Assembly (NCBI GenBank): GCA_963169045.1
Contig: CAUJDF010000003.1
Span: forward strand, 124,001-188,000
Source of the DNA: Myxococcota bacterium
GTDB lineage: Bacteria; Myxococcota_A; Bradymonadia; UBA7976; UBA1532
Direction: 5' to 3'
DNA: 64,000 nt
Shown: piece after piece, positions 17,678-24,929 of the stretch
Position numbering within the stretch: the stretch's first letter is position 1
Layout of the letters: every line of letters starts with the position of its first letter
The notes under the pieces: model-generated
Seen by the model: only the letters and a program-made list of their open reading frames with translations
Told to the model about the DNA's origin: nothing
The model's database searches: none
Position numbers and translations under genes: made by a program

Positions 17678-17853
17678 AGCGTGTCATGCACCGCCCGCCG
17701 TCACGAGCGGCGCCGATGGCCGTCGCGAGCCGGCGGCGACGACCAAGGCCGGCCGCAGGCGTGCTCGAAGCGCGTCGAGGCCGGCCGACCGGGGAGCCGC
17801 TGGCGCAGCAGGCCAGCGGACCGCGCAGTCGGCGGAGGGTGCATGACACGCTC
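17677..17853. mobile_element. MITE-like element with 16-24 bp terminal inverted repeats
   Basis: GAGCGTGTCATGCACC (17677-17692) is repeated perfectly in inverse at 17838-17853. The match extends to 24 bases with a two-base mismatch (CCGCCG inside both ends). The 177-bp unit has no credible gene and contains further inverted segments. Flanks share CGAG but not a clean target duplication. Size and ends fit a miniature inverted-repeat transposable element; no related transposase is in the window. Confidence 0.5.
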
Positions 17854-17855
17854 CG

Positions 17856-18062
17856 AGAGGGTCGCAATGGTTCGCCTGCTGCGCATCCCGCAGCGCGCTC
17901 CCCGCAAGACTGGGAGCGCGCTGCCCGCCCGCCTTCGTCGCGGGGCCCACGACCCCTGGGGCGGTACGCCCGGTACAGCCACCAGGGATTGTGCACCCCC
18001 ACTCCTTGGCGGGCGGGCGCATCGGGCTGCTCGCGACGGCGACCCATTTCGGCCGACCCTCT
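17856..18062. repeat. Hairpin-rich 207-bp inverted-repeat element, possible structured RNA
   Basis: The outer ends AGAGGGTCG (17856-17864) and CGACCCTCT (18054-18062) are inverse, followed inside by AATGGTTCGCC (17866-17876) and GGCGACCCATT (18038-18048), 10 of 11 paired. Within lie a perfect 13-bp stem with 9-base loop (17890-17902/17912-17924), an 11-bp stem GCCCGCCCGCC (17923-17933/18008-18018), and CCCTGG/CCAGGG (17954-17959/17982-17987) enclosing GGGCG-GTA-CGCCC. No frame looks coding. A second miniature element or a structured transcript are both possible. The right end carries copy C of the dispersed repeat (18051-18066). Confidence 0.5.
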
Positions 18063-18067
18063 GAGGC

Positions 18068-19192
18068 TCACGGCGCCGGCATGAAGTCCATGCAGCCGGG
18101 CGCGTCGCCGCACTCCGCCGCCGCGATGCATGCGTCCAGCTCATCGCACGGCCGCTCCAGGCATGCCCCGATGCGCGCCTTCACGACGTCGCCCAGGCAA
18201 CCCCAGGCGTGGGTCGTCCCGGTGCCGAGCCACCCGAGGCACCGCGTCGCGGCCGCGTGGCTCGCCTCGAGCAGGGCGCCGGCGTCGCACTCGAGCGCGG
18301 CGGCGCACCGGCGGATGGGATCGTTGCCGTATCCCGCCGCGCACTCGGTGTCGGCGGCGCATGCCTCGAGCGCGCGCAGGTGCTCGGCGGAGATCACGCG
18401 CGCGGCGGCGTGGCAGGCGCGGTAGCACTCGCCGGCCTGTGAGCGGTCGCACGTCCAGGAGGCGTCGCAGATGCGATGGCAGTCGACGACGAGGCTGGTG
18501 GCGGCGAGCTGCCGGCACCACGGCTCGCCGGCGCACGCGGCGTTCGACAGGCAGGGCTCCATCTGACCGCACATCTGTCCCCAGAGGCAGGCCTCGACCG
18601 CGTCGCGCCGCGGCGCCGAGAGACACGCCCAGACGCCGGCCTCTTCGTACGGATTCTCCCGGCATGCCGCTTCGTCGAACCAGCCGCGGCCGTCGTTGCC
18701 GCAGCGTGCGATGGCGTCGCACTGCGCGCCGACGAACCGCTCGCCGTCGGCGCAGCGCAGCCCGAGCAGGCAGCGGCGGCCGAGCGCCTCCGCGTTCTCC
18801 GCCGGCCCGGCAGCGAGGCAGTCGCGCCACGCCGTGTGGGCGTCCGCGTCGAGGGCGCCGGCCATCGCGAGGCACATCTCGAGACACGCGGCATGCGCCT
18901 CGCCCGGCGCGCAGGCCGCCTCGCAGGCGCCCTCGGGCGGCGGCGGCGCGGCGTCCGGCGGCGCCTGCGCCGCGTCCGGGACCAACGCGGCGTCGGGCGG
19001 TGGCGCGGTGTCGCCGGCGTCCGCGTCCTCCGGCGGCGCCGCGTCCTCCGGCGGCGCCCCGGCGTCCGCACCGGGCACCCCGTCGGCGGCGGGCGCCGCG
19101 TCGGGCGCCACCGCCTCCGGCGCGTCCCGCCCGCACGCCGCGAGCGTGCCGGCCAACATCCACACGACCCACTTCCCGACATTCGCGCGCAT
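18068..19192 (-). CDS. Cys-rich lipoprotein
   Basis: 374 residues. Lipobox LAAC places Cys20 as the lipid site. A linker rich in Asp-Ala-Pro units (about 25-85) leads to an all-helical domain with more than 25 cysteines in helix-spaced patterns: CEAACAPGEAHAACLEMC, CRQLAATSLVVDCHRIC, CYRACHAAARV, CAADTEC and RPCDELDACIAAAEC. The repeated C-x3-C / C-x9-12-C spacing suggests stacked disulfide-linked helical hairpins. The linker-plus-Cys-domain design resembles 10365-11246 without sequence identity. Start ATG 19192 with GGAGGGG seven bases upstream. Divergent from the VKOR/AAA operon; an obvious candidate client of oxidative folding, though that is only inference. Confidence 0.78.
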   Translation of the reverse strand: MRANVGKWVVWMLAGTLAACGRDAPEAVAPDAAPAADGVPGADAGAPPEDAAPPEDADAGDTAPPPDAALVPDAAQAPPDAAPPPPEGACEAACAPGEAHAACLEMCLAMAGALDADAHTAWRDCLAAGPAENAEALGRRCLLGLRCADGERFVGAQCDAIARCGNDGRGWFDEAACRENPYEEAGVWACLSAPRRDAVEACLWGQMCGQMEPCLSNAACAGEPWCRQLAATSLVVDCHRICDASWTCDRSQAGECYRACHAAARVISAEHLRALEACAADTECAAGYGNDPIRRCAAALECDAGALLEASHAAATRCLGWLGTGTTHAWGCLGDVVKARIGACLERPCDELDACIAAAECGDAPGCMDFMPAP

Positions 19193-19254
19193 CGTCCCCT
19201 CCGTCTCGTGGAGGCAACGTACGGACGTCGGGCGGGCGACGGGAGACGATGCCT

Positions 19255-19291
19255 CGATCACCCGAACGGGGGTGATCGCCCGTTCACCCCC
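19255..19291. promoter_or_regulatory. Overlapping inverted repeats upstream of the Cys-rich lipoprotein gene
   Basis: CGATCACCC (19255-19263) is the exact inverse of GGGTGATCG (19270-19278). GGGGGTGA (19268-19275) is in turn inverse to TCACCCCC (19284-19291). The two hairpins exclude each other, and the cluster is about 65 bases from the reverse-strand start codon, so it may be an operator or an alternative-structure leader. Confidence 0.4.
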
Positions 19292-19314
19292 GCGGCGCCC
19301 GGTTGCACGCCCAG

Positions 19315-19378
19315 GATCGACTGCGGCAGTCGATCGCCGCGCGCGAGCGGCACCGCGGATCGACTGCGGGCGTCGATC
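19315..19378. promoter_or_regulatory. Two near-identical 21-bp palindromes, 43 bp apart
   Basis: GATCGACTGC-G-GCAGTCGATC (19315-19335) is a perfect palindrome with a one-base centre. A second copy, 19358-19378, differs at two central bases. The following CGCCGCG is shared too, so 26 of the flanked 28 bases agree. The 43-base repeat distance is about four helical turns, placing both on one DNA face, as expected for a dimeric regulator. They lie between the divergent Cys-rich lipoprotein gene and the seven-gene operon. Confidence 0.5.
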
Positions 19379-19500
19379 GCCGCGTTCGTGCGGCCCCTCT
19401 CGCTTCGCATGTCTCGCGCCGCACTGGCGAAGGGCGTCGCGGGCCGCCAGCCGGCGCCGCGTGGAGCCACGGTGCGTCGTCTCGACGGCACACGGCGAGG

Positions 19501-19529
19501 TTGACTCCGCTCGGGATGCGGGATACGCC
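19501..19529 (+). promoter_or_regulatory. Putative sigma-70 promoter of the seven-gene operon
   Basis: TTGACT (19501-19506), a 17-base spacer and TACGCC (19524-19529) lie about 77 bases before the first ATG of the operon. The -35 is good and the -10 poor. An ACGCC...GGCGT hairpin covers the expected start-site region. Confidence 0.4.
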
Positions 19530-19605
19530 TCTCTGGCGTGTAGCCGGCAGTCGTCGCGATCACCGAGGCCGGACGCCGGGGGGCGTCGTGCGAAGAGACG
19601 GGGGC

Positions 19606-20889
19606 ATGTACTTTCGGCTGTTGCACTTCGGCCTGGTCGCGGTGCTGTGCGCCCCCTTCGCGGCCCGGGCCCAGTCGTCCTCGGCGGGCGAGGCGACCTT
19701 CGAGCGGGCGAACGAGCTCTATGAGCTCGCCCAGGACGAGTCCGACCCCGAGAAGGCACGCGCGTTGTACGCGCAAGCCGCCGAGATGCTCGGTCGCCTC
19801 GCCGAGGCCGCGGCGAAGCAGGGCGAAAGCCCGTGCAGGCATGCCAACAACTCGGCACTCGCCTGGGACAACGCGGGCTACGGGGCGCACGCCATCGCCG
19901 CCTTTCGGCGCTGTCTCGACGACACCATCCCCGCCGCCGACGAGAAGCAACGCCGCCGCAAGGAGCAGGCCGCCGAGGGACTCGACAAGAGCCGCCCGAC
20001 CGTCCACCCGCTGACGGTCCAGGTCGACGCCACCCTCCGCCAGCGAGCGAAGACGCTCGTCGCCCAGCGCCTCGAGAACGACGCGTCCGACGGACCGCCG
20101 ATCGTCGTCGAGCTCCGCGGCGAGCAGACGGTCGTCGTCCTCGACGCCGCGCCGTGGCGCCTGTCGCTCCCCGGCGCCGACACGGCGCCGCGCGACGTGC
20201 AGGTGTCGGCGGAGCCGCAGGTCGTCCGTTTCGCCGCGCCCGTCGTCACCGTCCTCCCCAGGGGCGACGACCGCCCGCGCAAGCAGGAGCCGAGCCCGCC
20301 CCACGTCATCGCGAAGGCGACGGAGCCCGCGCGGATGCACATCGCCTGGAGCTGGGTCGCCGGCTCGGCGGCGGCGGTCGGCTGCGGCCTCTGGGTCGCC
20401 GGCGAGCTCGAGTTCCAGAAGGAGCTCTGGACGTCCAAGGGCCACTCCGCGCCGCCGAAGACCGACGCCACGAACGAAGAGAACCTCGAGGCCGGCCTCG
20501 CGTACCGCGGCGCCGGCGTCGCGTTGCTCGGCATGGGCGCCGGGCTCGCGGTGAGCGGCCTCGTGACCGATCCGCTGTGGGGCGCGTCCGACGCGGCCTG
20601 GTACACGCAGATGGGCGTCGGCGCGGCGGTGGCCGTCGGCGGCGTGCTCGCCAGGTCCGGCGCCCGCGACGACATCGATGCCGAGCTCAGGGCGCAGCGC
20701 CCGAACTTCATGGAGATCAACCAATCGTCGACGAAGGTGCACTCGGTGGGCACCGCGCTCGTCGGCCTCGGCGCCGGCCTCGTCGGCGGCGGCGTGTGGG
20801 GGCTCCTGACCGACCGCCACGAGGCGCCGCGCGTCATGCTGACGCCGGGGCCCGAAGGCGCCGGTCTCGGAGCCGCCGGGTCATGGTGA
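19606..20889 (+). CDS. Exported TPR-like protein with C-terminal membrane segments
   Basis: 427 residues, first gene of the operon. A signal peptide (1-22, ending ARA-Q) precedes helical repeats of TPR type (ANELYELAQDESDPEKARALYAQAAEMLGRLAEAA; WDNAGYGAHAIAAFRRCLDD). A beta-rich middle resembling a PEGA-like domain follows (IVVELRGEQTVVVLDAAPWRLSLPG), then three or four Gly/Ala-rich hydrophobic segments (about 250-275, 305-325, 340-360, 385-405). The TPR-PEGA-membrane design is common in Myxococcota beside Ser/Thr kinases. It overlaps the next gene by seven bases. Function unknown; a scaffold in the inner-membrane complex encoded downstream is my inference. Confidence 0.8.
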   Translation: MYFRLLHFGLVAVLCAPFAARAQSSSAGEATFERANELYELAQDESDPEKARALYAQAAEMLGRLAEAAAKQGESPCRHANNSALAWDNAGYGAHAIAAFRRCLDDTIPAADEKQRRRKEQAAEGLDKSRPTVHPLTVQVDATLRQRAKTLVAQRLENDASDGPPIVVELRGEQTVVVLDAAPWRLSLPGADTAPRDVQVSAEPQVVRFAAPVVTVLPRGDDRPRKQEPSPPHVIAKATEPARMHIAWSWVAGSAAAVGCGLWVAGELEFQKELWTSKGHSAPPKTDATNEENLEAGLAYRGAGVALLGMGAGLAVSGLVTDPLWGASDAAWYTQMGVGAAVAVGGVLARSGARDDIDAELRAQRPNFMEINQSSTKVHSVGTALVGLGAGLVGGGVWGLLTDRHEAPRVMLTPGPEGAGLGAAGSW

Positions 20890-22400
20890 CGCGGCGGCGG
20901 TGTCGTTCGCGCGGTGCGCGGCACGCCGCCGTGCTCCTCCTCCTCGCGACGTGGGTCGCGTCGGCGACAGCCCACGCCGAGGACGGCACGATCCAGCTCA
21001 CGCTCGACGCCGTCGATGGCGCCGAGGCGAAGCAGGGGCGCCTGACCGTCTTCACGACGCTGACCTCCGGCGCCGCCGACGTCGTCACCGTCCACGAGCC
21101 GCGCGCCTGGACGGTCACGGTGGACGGCGAGCCCGCGGGCGCCGTGGCCGGCGTCCGTTCGCTCTCGCAGAGCGGGCACGCCCTGGCGCTGGCGATCGTC
21201 GTCGCCGCCGACGACACCATGCTCGGCCAGGAGCAGGCGACGCGCGCCGGCCTGCTGCGGCTGACGGGCGCGCTCGGCCCGCACGACGCGACGACGCTCG
21301 TCTTCGCGCACGACGCGACGTCGGTGGAGAGCCGGGGCGTCTTCGGGCGCAACCGCTACGACCTGGCCAACCGGGTCCGGGCCTTCGCGCCCGGCGGCGA
21401 CCAGCCGCGGCTGCTCTCGGGGCTCTCGTTCGCGCTCGACCGGTTCGCCGACGCGAGCGCGTTGCTCGGGCCCAACCGCGCGGTGCTCGTCGTCACCACG
21501 ACCGACGCCATCGAGCAGGGGCGCGGCCTCGAGACCGTGCTCGGCAAGATCCGCAAGCGCGTCTCCGAGCTCGGCCTGCGCGTCGACACCGTCGCCCTCC
21601 AGGGGACGCGTCCCTCGACGGCGCTCAAGCCGCTGAGCGACCTCGCCCGCGTCTCGGGCGGCCGCTTCTTCCTGACGTCCGAGCCGCTCGACGTCGCCCT
21701 CGGCCGCTACGCCGAGGTGGTCGCCGGGCAGCACGTGCTGACGGTCGACGACTTCCGCGGCGGCGAGGGACGCGACGCGACCGTCCGCGTCGGCCTGTCG
21801 ATGGGCGCCGGCCGCATCGAGGCCGTGCGGCTCGCCTTCGTGCCCGAGAGCGGCGGCCTGTCGCGGACGCTGCTGCTGGGGGTCCTGATCGTCGCCTCGA
21901 TCGCGCTGGCGATCGCCTGGATCCTGCTGTACCGCCACCGGGTGCGGCGGCGGCCCGCGCCGGCCGAGCCCGCGGCGCCGGCGCCGCCCGCGCCCGCGCC
22001 GCCCGCGCCCACGGTGCCCGCGGGCGTGGCGCGCGGCGCGATGGTCGTGTTGCACCCGCCGATCTTGAACGGCCTGCGCTTCGACCTCTTCGACGGCGAC
22101 AACCTGATCGGGCGCGATCCGGCGCGCAGCCGCATCGTGCTCGACGACGCCAGCGTGTCGAAGCTGCACGCCGGTCTGCACATCGACGCCGAGGGGCGCT
22201 TCCGGCTCGCCGATCTCGGCAGCAACAACGGGACGTGGGCGGACGGCGTGCTGCTCGCCGCCGGGCAGAGCGCGCTGGTCGGGCGGGAGACGCCGATCCG
22301 CGTCGGCGAGGTCCGGCTGAAGCTCGACCTCGGCTATCGCGCCGCGCCCGCGGAGACGCGCAAGACGAAGAGAATCCAGCCGCACTCGGCCGGCGGGTGA
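20883..22400 (+). CDS. Membrane protein with vWA-like exported domain and cytoplasmic FHA domain
   Basis: 505 residues. Signal peptide (1-32), then an exported domain of about 290 residues with a von Willebrand A-like core (ALAIVVAADDTMLG, AVLVVTTTDAIEQG, SGGRFFLTSEPLD); the DxSxS metal site is not intact. One membrane helix (330-350) is followed by an Ala/Pro linker and a C-terminal FHA domain (about 395-485) with the phosphothreonine-binding signature GRDP (410-413), SKLHA (426-430) and GSNNGT (446-451). FHA domains bind pThr peptides, so this protein should recruit a phosphorylated partner to the membrane. The kinase encoded at the end of the same operon (27949-29205) is the obvious source of the phosphate. 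Confidence 0.87.
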   Translation: MVTRRRCRSRGARHAAVLLLLATWVASATAHAEDGTIQLTLDAVDGAEAKQGRLTVFTTLTSGAADVVTVHEPRAWTVTVDGEPAGAVAGVRSLSQSGHALALAIVVAADDTMLGQEQATRAGLLRLTGALGPHDATTLVFAHDATSVESRGVFGRNRYDLANRVRAFAPGGDQPRLLSGLSFALDRFADASALLGPNRAVLVVTTTDAIEQGRGLETVLGKIRKRVSELGLRVDTVALQGTRPSTALKPLSDLARVSGGRFFLTSEPLDVALGRYAEVVAGQHVLTVDDFRGGEGRDATVRVGLSMGAGRIEAVRLAFVPESGGLSRTLLLGVLIVASIALAIAWILLYRHRVRRRPAPAEPAAPAPPAPAPPAPTVPAGVARGAMVVLHPPILNGLRFDLFDGDNLIGRDPARSRIVLDDASVSKLHAGLHIDAEGRFRLADLGSNNGTWADGVLLAAGQSALVGRETPIRVGEVRLKLDLGYRAAPAETRKTKRIQPHSAGG

Positions 22401-22431
22401 GGCCGGCGCGGAGCGGGGCGAGAAGGCGAAC

Positions 22432-23724
22432 ATGACGGTCCATCGAGACGACCAATGGGTTCGCGCCATCGGGATGGCGGGCGCGGCCGTGGCGCTGTTC
22501 GGCATCGTCGTCAGCGCGGCGCTGACCTATCTGAAGTTCTCGAGCGACTTCCTCTGCAACAGCTCGGCGTTCAGCGCGTGCAGCGGCGAGGGCTGCGAAG
22601 TGGCGATGAGCAGCGCCTGGTCGACGTGGGGCGGCCTGCCCGTCACCGTCTACGGCGCCGCCTACTACGTGGTCGCCCTCTTCGCCGCCACCGACGTCGC
22701 CGCCGGTCGGCGCATGTTCCACGGCGTCGGCTCGCACGTCGTCATCGCGCTGGGGCTGGTGACGCCCCTCGTCAGCATCGCCATGGCGCTGTATGCCAAG
22801 GTCTGGCTCGACACCTTCTGCAAGTACTGCGCGCTGCTCTACCTGGTCAGCGCCCTCTCGCTGGTCGTGGCCGTCGCCTGCCTCTTCAAGGTGCGTCGGC
22901 CACGGCTCCGCGATCTGGTGCGGCGGGGCGCGCTGCGCACCGGGGCGCGCAACGGAGCGATCCTCGCGGCGTCGCTGTTCGCCGTCGCGACGACGGGGCA
23001 GGGGTTCGCGTACCAGGCGGCGCAGCGGATGGCCGATCCGCCCGAGGAGTGCATCGGCCTCGACGAGCCGCCGCCCGAGACGACCCTCGTCCAGGGCAGC
23101 AAGGACCCGAGTTGGGTGTTCGCCGTCTTCGTCGACCCGGCGTGCAACTACTGCCGCAGCCTGCACGCGCAGCTGGGCGAGCTGATCGCGAACGCGGCCT
23201 ACGGCTCGAAGTTGCAGCTGCGCTACTACTACGTGCCGCGCGACCAGGAGTGCTATCCGCAGTTCCCGATCCAGAGCGAGTTCTCGAGGAAGCACTCCGC
23301 CTGCCGGGCCGCGCGCGCGATCGAGTGCGTCGAGCGTCGCAGTCCGGGGGCGGGCGTCCGCATGCTCGACGCGCTCTTCGTGCACGCCTACCGCACCGAG
23401 AAGCCCATCTACGACGCGGCGGGCCTGGTGAGCCAGGCCGGACGGGCCGGGGTCGTCGCCCGAGACGACGCGTCCGACCCGTTCTTCAAGTGCATCCACG
23501 ACGATGAGCAGGTCGCGATCCGCATCAAGACCCACATGCGTTACGCCATCAACCACGGCATGCGGGTCACCCCCTGGATGCAGGCCGCGCCTGTCGGCAA
23601 GGACGGTACGCCCGTCTGGAAGTGCGCCATCAAGTTCGAGGGCAACAAGAGCCGCACGGTCTTCGAGGAGCTGCTCGAGGGCGACATGCCACCTCGGGTC
23701 GCACGATGCATGGGAGGGGAGTGA
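22432..23724 (+). CDS. VKOR-thioredoxin fusion (membrane disulfide-bond-forming enzyme)
   Basis: 430 residues. The N-terminal half is a vitamin K epoxide reductase (VKOR) domain with four or five membrane helices: loop cysteines CSGEGC (50-55), the family hallmark WGGLPVTVYG, and the quinone-side active site C130-K-Y-C133. After a further helix (about 176-196) comes a DsbA/G-like thioredoxin domain with active site C238-N-Y-C241 in VFVDPACNYCRSLH and a later cis-Pro region RVTPWMQ. In other bacteria VKOR passes electrons from a DsbA-like partner to quinone, replacing DsbB; the fusion links both. More Cys occur in the C-terminal half (QECYP, KHSACRAARAIEC, FKCIHD). It should oxidise Cys-rich exported proteins. 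Its TGA shares one base with the next ATG. Confidence 0.92.
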   Translation: MTVHRDDQWVRAIGMAGAAVALFGIVVSAALTYLKFSSDFLCNSSAFSACSGEGCEVAMSSAWSTWGGLPVTVYGAAYYVVALFAATDVAAGRRMFHGVGSHVVIALGLVTPLVSIAMALYAKVWLDTFCKYCALLYLVSALSLVVAVACLFKVRRPRLRDLVRRGALRTGARNGAILAASLFAVATTGQGFAYQAAQRMADPPEECIGLDEPPPETTLVQGSKDPSWVFAVFVDPACNYCRSLHAQLGELIANAAYGSKLQLRYYYVPRDQECYPQFPIQSEFSRKHSACRAARAIECVERRSPGAGVRMLDALFVHAYRTEKPIYDAAGLVSQAGRAGVVARDDASDPFFKCIHDDEQVAIRIKTHMRYAINHGMRVTPWMQAAPVGKDGTPVWKCAIKFEGNKSRTVFEELLEGDMPPRVARCMGGE

Positions 23725-24731
23725 TGGACGCGGTCAAGGCTTTTCTCATCGGCATCGGCGTGCTCCTCGTCGGGCTGGTCGGGGTGACCATCTATCTGTT
23801 CATTCCCAAGGAACCGGACCCGGTCGAGACGAAGTCCGCGGGCGGGGGGATCGTGCTGCCGCCGGAGTGCGAGGATGGCACCCGGCCGTGCGGCCGGGGG
23901 CAGCAGTGCGTCGAAGGCTTCTGCATGCGGTGGGATCCGCCCGCCTGCGGCAAGGACCAGCCCTGCTCCGACAAGTGCACCTGCGAAGGCAACTTCAAGT
24001 GCGACGCCGAGCGCGTCTGTCGCGTGCAGGCCCCCTCGGCCGACGAGGTCTGCAAGGACCCCCGCGTCGTCGCCGCCGTCAAGCGGCTGGCCGAGGAGTG
24101 TCCCGGTGGCGACCTGAAGGCCTGCAAGCCCGACGAGTGGGCGAAGTTCGTCATGAAGGAGGGGCGGTTCGACGAGCTGATCGCCAACTTCCCCGACAAG
24201 ATCACCATCCACTTCGACATCGGGTTCCCGCGGACCGACACGTCCTGGCCGCCCGACCGCGACATCGAGGCCCACTACCTCGAGGGGCTCCGCAAGCACC
24301 GCGCTGCGCTCGAGCGGGCCGAGGTCATCTTCGTGATCGGCCGCGCCTCCCCCATCGGCAATTGGCACATGAACCGCGACCTGGCTTTCCGGCGCATGAA
24401 CGCGGCCGACCTCCTGATCGCGCAGGCGCTCCAGCCCGAGAACGCGGGCGGCATCAAGCAGTCGGAGCTGGACGCCAAGCTCAAGGCCATCAACGACAAG
24501 CTGAAGCACGCCGCCCTCGGGCAGGACCGTCCGCTGAACCTCGGCTTCTTCACGCAGCACTATGGCAAGAACATCGTTCTCTGGAGCCAGGAACAGCAGG
24601 AGCGCCTGGGCCGGGCGCTCGCGCTCGGCGAGCAGGGCGACGTCATCGCCGAGAAGGAGAAGGCGTGGGCGTTCGCCACGCTGAACCAGGTGGCGATCGT
24701 CGTGCCGGTGCCCTGCGGGGGCGCTCGATGA
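23724..24731 (+). CDS. Membrane-anchored Cys-rich protein with OmpA-like C-terminus
   Basis: 335 residues. One N-terminal membrane helix (6-27) is followed by a Cys-rich segment (49-110) with eleven cysteines, including CGRGQQCVEGFC and CGKDQPCSDKCTC. The C-terminal half (about 150-320) looks like a diverged OmpA-like peptidoglycan-binding domain: ITIHFDIGFP, ALERAEVIFVIGRASPIGNW, then NRDLAFRRMNAADLLI in place of the usual N-x2-LS-x2-RA. It may therefore tie the complex to the cell wall. GGGAGGGGAG precedes the ATG, which overlaps the previous stop by one base; the stop overlaps the next ATG by four. No family assigned to the whole protein. Confidence 0.82.
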   Translation: MDAVKAFLIGIGVLLVGLVGVTIYLFIPKEPDPVETKSAGGGIVLPPECEDGTRPCGRGQQCVEGFCMRWDPPACGKDQPCSDKCTCEGNFKCDAERVCRVQAPSADEVCKDPRVVAAVKRLAEECPGGDLKACKPDEWAKFVMKEGRFDELIANFPDKITIHFDIGFPRTDTSWPPDRDIEAHYLEGLRKHRAALERAEVIFVIGRASPIGNWHMNRDLAFRRMNAADLLIAQALQPENAGGIKQSELDAKLKAINDKLKHAALGQDRPLNLGFFTQHYGKNIVLWSQEQQERLGRALALGEQGDVIAEKEKAWAFATLNQVAIVVPVPCGGAR

Positions 24732-24928
24732 CCACCGCGACCCGGCCGTCGCGGCCCCTGCTCGGGATTGCGCTCCTCGTCTCGTCGATGCTCGCCGCCG
24801 TCACGTCGCTCGGCTGGGGCCTCCTCGCCTGGCGTGTCCACTCGCTCGAGACCGAGAACCAGCGCGTCGCCGCGAGCTGCACCTGCTGCGGCGTGCCGGC
24901 GGTCGCGGTGCCCGTGGGGGGGGACTGA
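24728..24928 (+). CDS. Small single-pass membrane protein with CTCC motif
   Basis: 66 residues: one long hydrophobic helix (about 12-35), a short helical stretch (RVHSLETENQRVAA) and a CTCCG cluster near the C-terminus. It is held in place by ATGA overlap with the upstream gene and one base to the downstream gene, which argues that it is real. The clustered cysteines next to thioredoxin-domain proteins suggest a redox-active or metal-binding accessory subunit (inference). Confidence 0.75.
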   Translation: MTTATRPSRPLLGIALLVSSMLAAVTSLGWGLLAWRVHSLETENQRVAASCTCCGVPAVAVPVGGD

Positions 24929-24929
24929 G

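Noticed and set aside
17678-18066. Protein-coding genes in several open frames on both strands
   Set aside because: Frames on both strands are equally open and biased to Arg/Pro/Ala; there is no ribosome-binding site, and the region is explained by inverted-repeat elements.
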